DNA of 6,870 nucleotides, from assembly GCA_937896275.1 (NCBI GenBank), contig CALBMW010000203.1, forward strand, positions 1-6,870, read 5' to 3'. Source of the stretch: an uncultured Myxococcales bacterium (GTDB lineage Bacteria > Myxococcota_A > Bradymonadia > UBA7976 > UBA1532). Below are positions 1 to 5,066 of this stretch, piece after piece. The position numbers and the translations under genes are program-made. The notes under the pieces are model-generated. The model did no database searches. It saw only the letters and a program-made list of their open reading frames with translations, and was not told where the DNA came from. Numbering within the stretch: the stretch's first letter is position 1; every line of letters starts with the position of its first letter.

Positions 1-507
1 CCGCGCGGCCGGCCAGGCGCGTCCGGCTCCCTCGGCGGCGGCCTGCCCCAGCAGCAGGGCGGTCCCGCTCGGCGCGTCGGCCTTGGCGCGGTGATGCAGC
101 TCGAAGACCTCGGCGTCCCACCCGGGTCCCAACGCGGCCGTCGCGCGGCGGACGGCGTCGACCAGCACCGCGACGCCCACCGAGAAGTTGGCCGCCACGA
201 AGACCGGGGCGCGCGCCGCCCGTGCCAAGAGGGCCGCCTGTTGGGCCGCCGAGCGCCCGGTGACGCCGGTCACGAGCGCCGCGCGACTGCCCGACAGGCG
301 TCCGAGCAGGGCGTCGGTGGCTGCGGCGACGGCCACGTCGATCACCACGTCGCAGTCATCGAGGGCGTCGCCGCCCCAGCGCTCGACGCGGGCGACGAGA
401 TCGATGCGCGGATGGCTCGGAAGGCAGGCCTCGATGCCGTGGCCCATCCGCCCCCCGGCGCCGAAGAGGCCCAGCCGGATCGGGGCATCGCTGGCCTGGT
501 GGCTCAA
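1..507 (-). CDS. dapB: 4-hydroxy-tetrahydrodipicolinate reductase, C-terminus cut by window edge
   Basis: DapB reduces the DapA product to tetrahydrodipicolinate with NAD(P)H in the cytoplasmic diaminopimelate/lysine pathway. The 169 visible residues carry the N-terminal Rossmann loop GAGGRMG (residues 16-22), a VTGVTG stretch (79-84) at the usual GTTG position, AANFSVGV (105-112), and the catalytic block ELHHRAKADAPSGTAL (136-151) with His138-His139, Lys142 and the substrate-binding SGT. Family members are usually about 240-270 aa, so roughly 70-100 residues lie beyond base 1. The start is a TTG at 507-505 whose last two bases belong to the TGA of dapA (overlap TTGA). No ATG or GTG lies in frame before the Rossmann loop and no Shine-Dalgarno is visible, so translation is probably coupled to dapA. 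The position after HHR is Ala rather than the common His (HHRHK in E. coli from memory), a tolerable variation. The family call is secure; the TTG start is an inference. Confidence 0.95.
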   Translation of the reverse strand, partial: MSHQASDAPIRLGLFGAGGRMGHGIEACLPSHPRIDLVARVERWGGDALDDCDVVIDVAVAAATDALLGRLSGSRAALVTGVTGRSAAQQAALLARAARAPVFVAANFSVGVAVLVDAVRRATAALGPGWDAEVFELHHRAKADAPSGTALLLGQAAAEGAGRAWPAAR

Positions 508-1400
508 AGCGGTGAGAAGGGCAGCAAGACGCCGAGATCGGCGCACAGGGACTTCAGCGTGACCACCGTGCCGGGCAGCAGGGGGGTCAGCGGCAGCCGC
601 ACGGTCGAGCTGCACAGGCCGGTGGCCCACGCGACCAGCGTCTTGATCGGGGTGGGGTTCGTCTCGATGAACAGGCCAAGGAAGAGAGGCAGGAGGCTCA
701 GGTGCTCGGCCCGCGCGGCGTCCAGATCGCCCTGCGCGAAGGTCTCCCACAGGGCGACCATGCGCGCGGGCAGCAGGTTGCTGGTGACCGAGATCACGCC
801 GGTGCCGCCGACCGCCCACAGCGGCAGCGCCGTCGCGTCGTCGCCCGAGAGCACCGCGAGGCGTCCCTGGCAGCGTCGGACGATCTCGCCGTCGAACGTC
901 ATGTCGCCCGTGGCCTCCTTGACCGCCACGATGTCGGGCAGATCGGCCAGCCGGTCGAGGGTGTCGACCGTCAGCGAGAGCGCCGTCCGCGAGGGCACGT
1001 TGTAGAGCACCAGCGGCCACCCGGAGACGGCCTCGGTGACGGTGCGGAAGTGCTGGTAGAGCCCCTCCTGGGTGGGCTTGTTGTAATAGGGCGTGATGAC
1101 CAGCCCCCCGTCGGCGCCCACCTCGGCCGCGGCCCGGGCCATGGCGGTGGCGCGGCGGGTGTCGTTGGTGCCCACGCCGGCGAGCACCCGGCAGCGCCCG
1201 CGCGCCGCCTTGACGGTGGCCGCGGTGACGGCGATGCGCTCCTCATCGGTGAGCGTGCTCGCCTCGCCGGTGGTGCCGCAGGGCACGATGCCGTGGATGC
1301 CCCCGGCGATCTGGTGCTCCACCAGCGCCGTGAGCGCGTCGAAGTCGATGCGGTCGCCGTCGAAGGGGGTGATGATCGCGGTGTGGACGCCGGTGAACAT
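504..1400 (-). CDS. dapA: 4-hydroxy-tetrahydrodipicolinate synthase
   Basis: DapA condenses pyruvate with L-aspartate 4-semialdehyde through a Schiff base on lysine, the first committed step of diaminopimelate/lysine synthesis; it is usually a cytoplasmic TIM-barrel tetramer. The 298-aa protein is close to the usual 290-300. Motifs fall at E. coli-like positions: CGTTGEASTL (41-50, with Thr43/Thr44), TPYYNKP (103-109), LYNVPSRT (132-139, with Tyr133 and Arg138) and VKEATGD (160-166, Schiff-base Lys161). The barrel is complete to the end. I chose the ATG at 1400-1398 because MFTGVHTAIITPF is the standard family N-terminus and a GGGAGGAG ribosome binding site lies six bases upstream. An in-frame ATG at 1475 would add 25 non-conserved residues and bury that site. 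It forms an operon with dapB, which starts inside its stop codon. Confidence 0.97.
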   Translation of the reverse strand: MFTGVHTAIITPFDGDRIDFDALTALVEHQIAGGIHGIVPCGTTGEASTLTDEERIAVTAATVKAARGRCRVLAGVGTNDTRRATAMARAAAEVGADGGLVITPYYNKPTQEGLYQHFRTVTEAVSGWPLVLYNVPSRTALSLTVDTLDRLADLPDIVAVKEATGDMTFDGEIVRRCQGRLAVLSGDDATALPLWAVGGTGVISVTSNLLPARMVALWETFAQGDLDAARAEHLSLLPLFLGLFIETNPTPIKTLVAWATGLCSSTVRLPLTPLLPGTVVTLKSLCADLGVLLPFSPL

Positions 1401-1406
1401 GAGGAA

Positions 1407-1414
1407 CTCCTCCC
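1407..1414 (-). promoter_or_regulatory. Ribosome binding site of dapA
   Basis: On the minus strand GGGAGGAG lies six bases before the ATG at 1400. It is the strongest Shine-Dalgarno sequence in the window and fixes the dapA start at 1400 rather than at the upstream ATG at 1475. Confidence 0.85.
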
Positions 1415-1431
1415 TTGCCCTGGGTGGGGCG

Positions 1432-1460
1432 ATGTAAGCGGAAAAGCGCGGCGCTTGCAA
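1432..1460 (-). promoter_or_regulatory. Candidate sigma70-type promoter of dapA
   Basis: On the minus strand TTGCAA (1460-1455, four of six matches to TTGACA) is followed after 17 bases by TTACAT (1437-1432, three of six matches to TATAAT). This would give a leader of about 25 bases ending in the dapA ribosome binding site. The spacing and placement are good but the boxes are imperfect, and this GC-rich organism may use different preferences. Confidence 0.35.
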
Positions 1461-1506
1461 CGCGGGTTGCGGCACACCGCGGTCGCCGCCCCAGAACGAA
1501 TGTGCG

Positions 1507-1535
1507 TTGACAGTGATTCGGGCCTGTTTTAGCGT
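1507..1535 (+). promoter_or_regulatory. Candidate promoter with perfect TTGACA box
   Basis: A perfect TTGACA at 1507-1512 is followed after 17 bases by TAGCGT (1530-1535, three of six matches to TATAAT), in a locally AT-richer patch (CCTGTTTTAG). It points toward the small ORF at 1583 and, further on, the deaminase operon. The weak -10 keeps confidence low. Confidence 0.3.
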
Positions 1536-1582
1536 GCCGCGGATTCGCCCCCCCTGGGCCCCTGCGTCGCGCGTGAGGTCGC

Positions 1583-1690
1583 ATGCTGCCAGTCGTCGCT
1601 GCTCTCGGTCTGACCGCCTTGGCGGGAATCGCGCTCACCGCGGGCGCCTGTCGCCTGTTGCTGGGCGTCCTGCCCCAGCGGCGCGACTGA
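1583..1690 (+). CDS. Possible 35-residue single-pass membrane miniprotein
   Basis: An ATG at 1583 opens a 35-codon frame ending in TGA at 1688-1690. Residues 2-22 are almost wholly hydrophobic (Leu, Val, Ala, Gly, Ile, Thr) with one proline at position 3. A second short hydrophobic run, LLLGVL, follows Cys23-Arg24, and the tail is PQRRD. That layout suggests one membrane segment with the positive tail in the cytoplasm. A GAGG at 1575-1578 lies four bases upstream, rather close, and a TTGACA-based promoter candidate lies about 50 bases further up. I do not recognise a family. The RLLLG..P.RRD ending faintly recalls the N-terminal part of MrpF-type antiporter subunits, but it is far too short to claim. 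In such GC-rich DNA a short hydrophobic frame can arise by chance, so this remains a candidate. Confidence 0.3.
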   Translation: MLPVVAALGLTALAGIALTAGACRLLLGVLPQRRD

Positions 1691-1717
1691 CGAGCCGTCC
1701 CGAGCCGTCCCGAGCCG
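1691..1717. repeat. Tandem 10-bp repeat, about 2.7 copies
   Basis: CGAGCCGTCC occurs exactly at 1691-1700 and 1701-1710. A third partial copy, CGAGCCG, runs from 1711 to 1717 before diverging. It starts immediately after the stop codon of the small candidate ORF. It could be slippage or a direct-repeat binding site; nothing distinguishes these. Confidence 0.6.
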
Positions 1718-1789
1718 GTCCGCCCGCCGCGGACGAGCTCTCGCCACGGCCTTCGATTCCAACACCCCTCTCGGAGCCCCTCGGCGCGC

Positions 1790-1804
1790 CTTGCGCCTCG
1801 CAAG
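1790..1804. other. Small perfect hairpin upstream of the deaminase gene
   Basis: CTTGCG and CGCAAG form a 6-bp inverted repeat around a CCT loop. No T-run follows (the next bases are CCTTTC), so it is not a clear intrinsic terminator. It lies about 30 bases upstream of the candidate -10 of the deaminase operon and could equally be a short operator or chance. Confidence 0.3.
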
Positions 1805-1836
1805 CCTTTCGGGTCGTGCCTCGGTTCGCGGCGGAG

Positions 1837-1842
1837 TAAACT
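1837..1842 (+). promoter_or_regulatory. Weak candidate -10 element of the deaminase operon
   Basis: TAAACT matches four of six positions of TATAAT and stands out in GC-rich surroundings 29 bases before the GTG start. No convincing -35 lies 16-18 bases upstream (TCGTGC at 1814-1819 is poor), so an activator-dependent promoter or none at all is possible. Confidence 0.25.
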
Positions 1843-1860
1843 GCGCGCCACGCGAAAACC

Positions 1861-1864
1861 GGAG
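1861..1864 (+). promoter_or_regulatory. Ribosome binding site of the deaminase gene
   Basis: GGAG ends six bases before the GTG at 1871. It supports this GTG as the start; no in-frame ATG lies near the conserved N-terminus. Confidence 0.55.
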
Positions 1865-1870
1865 CTCGAC

Positions 1871-3115
1871 GTGTCCCAGATCAACGCGCCCCAAATCACC
1901 GAAGCCTTCGTCGCCGCGCTGCCGAAGACGGACCTGCACGTCCACCTGGATGGCTCGATCCGCATCGGCACCCTCATCGATCTCGCGCGCGAGTACCACG
2001 TCGACCTGCCCAGCTACACCGAGGAGGGCCTGCGCGAGACCGTCTTCAAGAGCCGGTACCGCAACCTCGCCGAGTACCTGCAGGGCTTCGCGTTCACGGT
2101 CGCCGTGCTGCAAAGCGAGGTCGCGCTCGAGCGCGCGGGCTACGAGCTGGCGCTCGACAACCTGGCCGAGGGCGTCTTGTACCTCGAGGTGCGCTTCGCG
2201 CCGCAGCTGCATGTGCACGAGCACATGAACGCCGTGATGGTGCTCAAGGCCGTCAACCGTGGCCTCAAGCGAGCCAAGGACGAGTTCAACTGCCGGCCCG
2301 CGGTGGTGGCCGGGACCGAGCCCGGCTTCGAGTACGGCATCATCGTCTGCGCGATGCGCATGTTCCGGTCGAACTTCAGCGAGTACTACCGGAACCTGAT
2401 CGAGGCGCACCGCTACTCGCCCGACAAAGAGATCTACAAGATGGCGTCCACCGAGCTGGCTCGGGCCGCCATCATCGCGCGCGACGAGTATGGCCTGCCG
2501 GTGGTCGGCTTCGACCTGGCGGGCGAGGAGGCCGGCTACCCCGCCGGGGACCATCAGCAGGCCTTCACCTTCGCGCACAAGCGATTCCTGAAGAAGACGG
2601 TGCACGCGGGTGAGGCTTATGGGCCCGAGTCGATCTTCCAGGCGATCACCGATCTGCACGCCGATCGCATCGGGCACGGCACCTACCTGCTCGATCCGCA
2701 CTCGATCACCGATCCCGAGATCACCGACCGGCAGGGCTACGTCGAGCAGCTGGGGCAGTACATCGCCGACCGTCGGATCACCCTCGAGGTCTGCCTCACG
2801 AGCAACCTGCAGACGAACCCGCACATGAGCAGCCTCGAGGAGCACAGCTTCCGCACCTTGCGGCAGCACCGGCTGTCCACCACGATCTGCACCGACAACC
2901 GGACGGTCAGCAACACGACCGTCACGCGCGAACTGATGTTGGCCGTCGAGCACCTGGGGCTCGACGGGCGCGACCTGAAGTCCATCATCATCTATGGGTT
3001 CAAGCGCAGCTTCATGCCGGGCACCTACCTCGAGAAGCGGGCCTATGTGCGGAAGGTGATCGACTTCTACGATGCGGTCGAGCGCGGCTTCTTCCCGGCG
3101 GCGGTGGCGGTCTGA
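1871..3115 (+). CDS. Adenosine deaminase family protein
   Basis: Members of this zinc-dependent TIM-barrel family hydrolyse adenosine, or a related aminopurine nucleoside, to the inosine form and ammonia in purine salvage. The 414-aa protein shows the family motifs in order: TDLHVHLDGS (20-29, zinc ligands His23 and His25), VRFAP (near 107), DLAGEE (215-220), HAGEAYGPESI (His245 and catalytic Glu248), RIGHG (His269) and a C-terminal TDN (zinc ligand Asp342). His245 to His269 is 24 residues, as in mouse ADA. It is 60-80 residues longer than E. coli Add. The extra length is mainly around residues 165-205 and about 16 residues between His269 and Asp342. After Asp342 there is Asn343, where E. coli Add and mammalian ADA have a second Asp. 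A TDNR form is, as I recall, also seen in actinobacterial homologues. The start is a GTG with GGAG six bases upstream. It heads a likely three-gene operon. Family certain; exact substrate unproven. Confidence 0.9.
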   Translation: MSQINAPQITEAFVAALPKTDLHVHLDGSIRIGTLIDLAREYHVDLPSYTEEGLRETVFKSRYRNLAEYLQGFAFTVAVLQSEVALERAGYELALDNLAEGVLYLEVRFAPQLHVHEHMNAVMVLKAVNRGLKRAKDEFNCRPAVVAGTEPGFEYGIIVCAMRMFRSNFSEYYRNLIEAHRYSPDKEIYKMASTELARAAIIARDEYGLPVVGFDLAGEEAGYPAGDHQQAFTFAHKRFLKKTVHAGEAYGPESIFQAITDLHADRIGHGTYLLDPHSITDPEITDRQGYVEQLGQYIADRRITLEVCLTSNLQTNPHMSSLEEHSFRTLRQHRLSTTICTDNRTVSNTTVTRELMLAVEHLGLDGRDLKSIIIYGFKRSFMPGTYLEKRAYVRKVIDFYDAVERGFFPAAVAV

Positions 3116-4377
3116 CCCGTTGGCTCCCCGCGCTGGCGGGCCTGGCCCTGCTCTGGGCCTGTGACGCGCCGGCCGAAGCCCCGCCTCGGATCGCGTCGCT
3201 GGACGCCGCCGCCCCCCCCACCTTCGTCGATGCCGAGCCGCTGCCCGACGGCACCGTGGTCCGCGAGGACGCCTTTCGCCCGCCGCCCGACGCGGCGGTG
3301 CTGAACGAGGCCGGGGTGTGCCGCACGGGCAGCGTGAGCGGGCTGGCCTGCGCGCCGACGGGCGACCTGCCGATCGCCCACGCCGTCATCAGCGCGGCCA
3401 CGCGCGACTGCGGGGGGCAGGCGCGGATCGTCGAGACCGAGAGCGACGCGCGGGGAAACTTCCGGCTGACGGGGCTGGCGCCGGGGGTGACCGAGGTGAC
3501 GTTGACCGCGGGCAACTTCGTGGGGCGCTTCGCGGTCGAGGTGCTCGGCGGGGCCGATGTGTTCCTGAGCGGCGGTCTCAGCAACAAGGTGTGCCTTCGC
3601 GCCGACGCCGCCCGCCTCGCGGTGCTGACCGGCAACTTCGACCGCATGCAGGATCGGCTCGACGACCTGGGCTTCTCCTACGACCTGTACTGCGGCGGCA
3701 GCAGCGGCCACCGCGAGGCGAGGCGCATGCTGGCCGATTGGGACCGGTTGCGGCGCTATCAGATCCTGTTCGTGAACTGCGCGAGCGGCATCGATCTGCG
3801 GGCGACCAACCGTGAGGTCCAGGTGATCGTCGAGAACCTGAGGCGCTTCGTGGCCGAGGGTGGGTCGATGTATGTCAGTGATCTTGCTGCTGATTTTGTC
3901 GAACGGCTGTGGCCGGGCCAAGTCGACTTCGAGATGACCGTGCCCGGGGAGGGGCGCGCCGACGCCTGCTGCGTGTGCACCGAGTGCCCGGACGGGTGCG
4001 TCGATCGGGAGGCGGGGCCGACGCTCAACTGCCCCGAGGGCGACGATCTGCCCCAGGCCTGCCGGCGCACGTCGGGCGTGATCGGGCGGGGGGCGCCCGG
4101 GGAGATCCCGTCGCGGATCGTCAGCCCCTTCCTGCAGAGCTACCTCGATGACGAGGCGCTCGACGTGGTGCTCGATCTGGGGGGCTGGGTGTCGATCCTG
4201 GCCGTCGACCGGTCCGTCGAGGTGCTGGTCGAGGGTGAGGCCGATGGGCGACCGCTGATGGTGTTGCTGCAGCCGGTCGAGGGGGGCGGCCGGGTGGCCT
4301 ACACCAGCTTCCACAATCACCGGCAGGCGACCGAGGCGATGAAGCAGATCCTGCGGGCGCTGGTGTTCAGGTTGTAG
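3112..4377 (+). CDS. Lipoprotein with carboxypeptidase-regulatory-like and ThuA-like domains, probable CTG start
   Basis: A frame open from the deaminase stop gives MTRWLPALAGLALLWAC, a good type II lipoprotein signal with lipobox LWAC and Cys17 as the lipidated residue. The only start that includes it is CTG at 3112-3114, overlapping the deaminase TGA as CTGA. The next usual start (GTG at 3256) would delete the signal. After a Pro/Ala-rich linker, residues about 70-150 resemble a carboxypeptidase-regulatory-like beta sandwich (ESDARGNFRLTGLAPG). Residues about 169-421 look like a class I glutamine-amidotransferase/ThuA-like fold: a VLTGNFDRM strand and helix, ILFVNCASG with Cys223, FVAEGGSMYVSD, and a C-terminal GGRVAYTSFHNH. 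A cysteine-rich insert (286-317) carries seven cysteines. It probably acts in the periplasm or at a membrane surface; no enzymatic role can be assigned. The GNAT gene follows after 8 bp. Codons around 3871-3903 are unusually AT-rich. Confidence 0.8.
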   Translation: MTRWLPALAGLALLWACDAPAEAPPRIASLDAAAPPTFVDAEPLPDGTVVREDAFRPPPDAAVLNEAGVCRTGSVSGLACAPTGDLPIAHAVISAATRDCGGQARIVETESDARGNFRLTGLAPGVTEVTLTAGNFVGRFAVEVLGGADVFLSGGLSNKVCLRADAARLAVLTGNFDRMQDRLDDLGFSYDLYCGGSSGHREARRMLADWDRLRRYQILFVNCASGIDLRATNREVQVIVENLRRFVAEGGSMYVSDLAADFVERLWPGQVDFEMTVPGEGRADACCVCTECPDGCVDREAGPTLNCPEGDDLPQACRRTSGVIGRGAPGEIPSRIVSPFLQSYLDDEALDVVLDLGGWVSILAVDRSVEVLVEGEADGRPLMVLLQPVEGGGRVAYTSFHNHRQATEAMKQILRALVFRL

Positions 4378-4381
4378 GAGG
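4376..4381 (+). promoter_or_regulatory. Ribosome binding site of the GNAT gene, overlapping the preceding stop
   Basis: AGGAGG begins inside the TAG stop of the lipoprotein gene and ends four bases before the ATG at 4386. The arrangement ties translation of the two genes together and supports a shared operon. Confidence 0.7.
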
Positions 4382-4385
4382 GTCC

Positions 4386-5045
4386 ATGAGGCTCGCGAGG
4401 AGGCCACCCTCCGTCATCCACTATCGGGGCGCCGACGCCCGGCTGACCCTGCGCCCGCCGCACCCACGCGACGCGCGCGCGCTGACCGACGCGGTCCGGG
4501 AGAGCCTGCCGGCCCTGCGCGCCTTCATGCCGTGGGCCCACGGGGCGGTGGACATCGAGGCGCAGTATGACCGCCTCGTGGTGGTGCAAGCCGAGTACTG
4601 GCGGTCCAGCGAGTTCACCTACCACCTGATCGATCCGGCCGACGGGCGCCTGCTCGGCTGCGCCTCCCTGCACGGCCGCCAGCTCAACCCCCGCAACCTC
4701 GAGATCGGCTACTGGGTGCGCAGCGGGGCCGTCGGTCGCGGCCTGGCGACCCTCGCCGCGCGGTGCCTCGTGGTGGTGGCCTTCGAGCACTTCGGCTGCG
4801 ATCGGGTGCAGATCGGCGCGAACGTCGCCAACGTCGCGAGCTGTCGCGTCATCGAGAAGGTGGGCTTCGTCTCCGAGGGCCTGCAGCGCAACTACCAGGA
4901 CCAGGGGACGCCCGTGCTGCGCGCGGCCGGCTACGCGGCGGCGAGGGACGCGGTCGCCGCGGCGCTCTTGCCCGAGGACCGCCCGGCGCTGCCCTGGTAC
5001 GCCGCGGTGCGCGACGCGCTGACCATCGAGGCGTGGGACGCGTAG
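4386..5045 (+). CDS. GNAT N-acetyltransferase, RimJ/RimL type
   Basis: This family transfers acetyl from acetyl-CoA to an amine, often a protein N-terminus or a small molecule. The 219-aa protein shows the RimJ/RimL layout: RLTLRPPHPRDA (19-30), LRAFMPWA (44-51), a central HLIDPADGRLLGCASLH (80-96), EIGYWVRSGAVGRGLAT (106-122, acetyl-CoA pyrophosphate loop with Gly117 and Gly119), and NVASCRVIEKVGF (149-161), matching the N-x-x-S-x4-E-K-x-G-F signature. After about residue 170 there is a C-terminal tail of roughly 50 residues containing an Ala-rich stretch, longer than most RimJ/RimL proteins, with no recognised domain. The ATG at 4386 has AGGAGG four bases upstream. It is third in the plus-strand operon and convergent with the ABC gene. 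Substrate unknown: it could modify a ribosomal protein, an antibiotic or a metabolite, and nothing here decides. Confidence 0.88.
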   Translation: MRLARRPPSVIHYRGADARLTLRPPHPRDARALTDAVRESLPALRAFMPWAHGAVDIEAQYDRLVVVQAEYWRSSEFTYHLIDPADGRLLGCASLHGRQLNPRNLEIGYWVRSGAVGRGLATLAARCLVVVAFEHFGCDRVQIGANVANVASCRVIEKVGFVSEGLQRNYQDQGTPVLRAAGYAAARDAVAAALLPEDRPALPWYAAVRDALTIEAWDA

Positions 5046-5066
5046 GGGGGTCTGCCTCAGCCCCCC
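5045..5066. terminator. Candidate bidirectional terminator hairpin between convergent genes
   Basis: Six G (5045-5050) pair with six C (5061-5066). After a bulged T, CTG (5052-5054) pairs with CAG (5058-5060) around a CCT loop, giving a nine-pair GC-rich stem. It begins at the last base of the GNAT stop and contains the stop codon of the ABC gene (5057-5059), so it could act on both transcripts. No T-run follows on either strand, so it is not a classic intrinsic terminator. Confidence 0.5.

Larger units (their letters stand above)
1401..1870. other. 470-bp divergent intergenic region between dapA and the deaminase gene
   Basis: This is the only long stretch without a confident gene. It is slightly less GC-rich near 1495-1535 than the neighbouring genes. 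It holds the dapA leader and candidate promoter, an isolated TTGACA at 1507, a possible 35-residue ORF (1583-1690), a 10-bp tandem repeat (1691-1717), a small perfect hairpin (1790-1804) and a weak -10 element (1837-1842) before the deaminase gene. I saw no tRNA-like cloverleaf, transposon end or recognisable riboswitch. A lysine riboswitch upstream of dapA is not apparent, and the inferred dapA leader would be too short for one. Confidence 0.6.

Noticed and set aside
91..1005. A 304-codon plus-strand frame opposite dapB and dapA
   Set aside because: It runs antisense to two certain dap genes and its translation shows no family signature.
1401..1475. A longer dapA beginning at the ATG at 1475
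   Set aside because: It would add 25 non-conserved residues and place the best ribosome binding site of the window inside the coding region.
1401..1870. Lysine riboswitch, tRNA or mobile-element remnant in the divergent gap
   Set aside because: No cloverleaf, terminal inverted repeats, target-site duplication or lysine-riboswitch-like long leader could be recognised; the inferred dapA leader is only about 25 bases.
2894..2899. Deaminase active site broken by Asp-to-Asn in TDN
   Set aside because: The zinc-binding Asp342 is retained and only the following residue differs. TDNR forms exist, as I recall, in other intact family members, so it reads as a variant rather than a dead enzyme.
1529..2953. 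A 474-codon minus-strand frame across the gap and the deaminase gene
   Set aside because: The opposite strand encodes a deaminase with every catalytic motif; the antisense product has no recognisable motif and crosses the divergent regulatory gap.
3256..4377. The lipoprotein gene starting at the GTG at 3256
   Set aside because: This would discard an intact lipoprotein signal in the same frame and leave a 140-bp hole in a tightly packed operon.
3067..4407. A 446-codon minus-strand frame opposite the lipoprotein gene
   Set aside because: Low-complexity Arg/Ala/His composition typical of antisense reading in GC-rich DNA; the plus strand has a signal peptide, domains and operon spacing.
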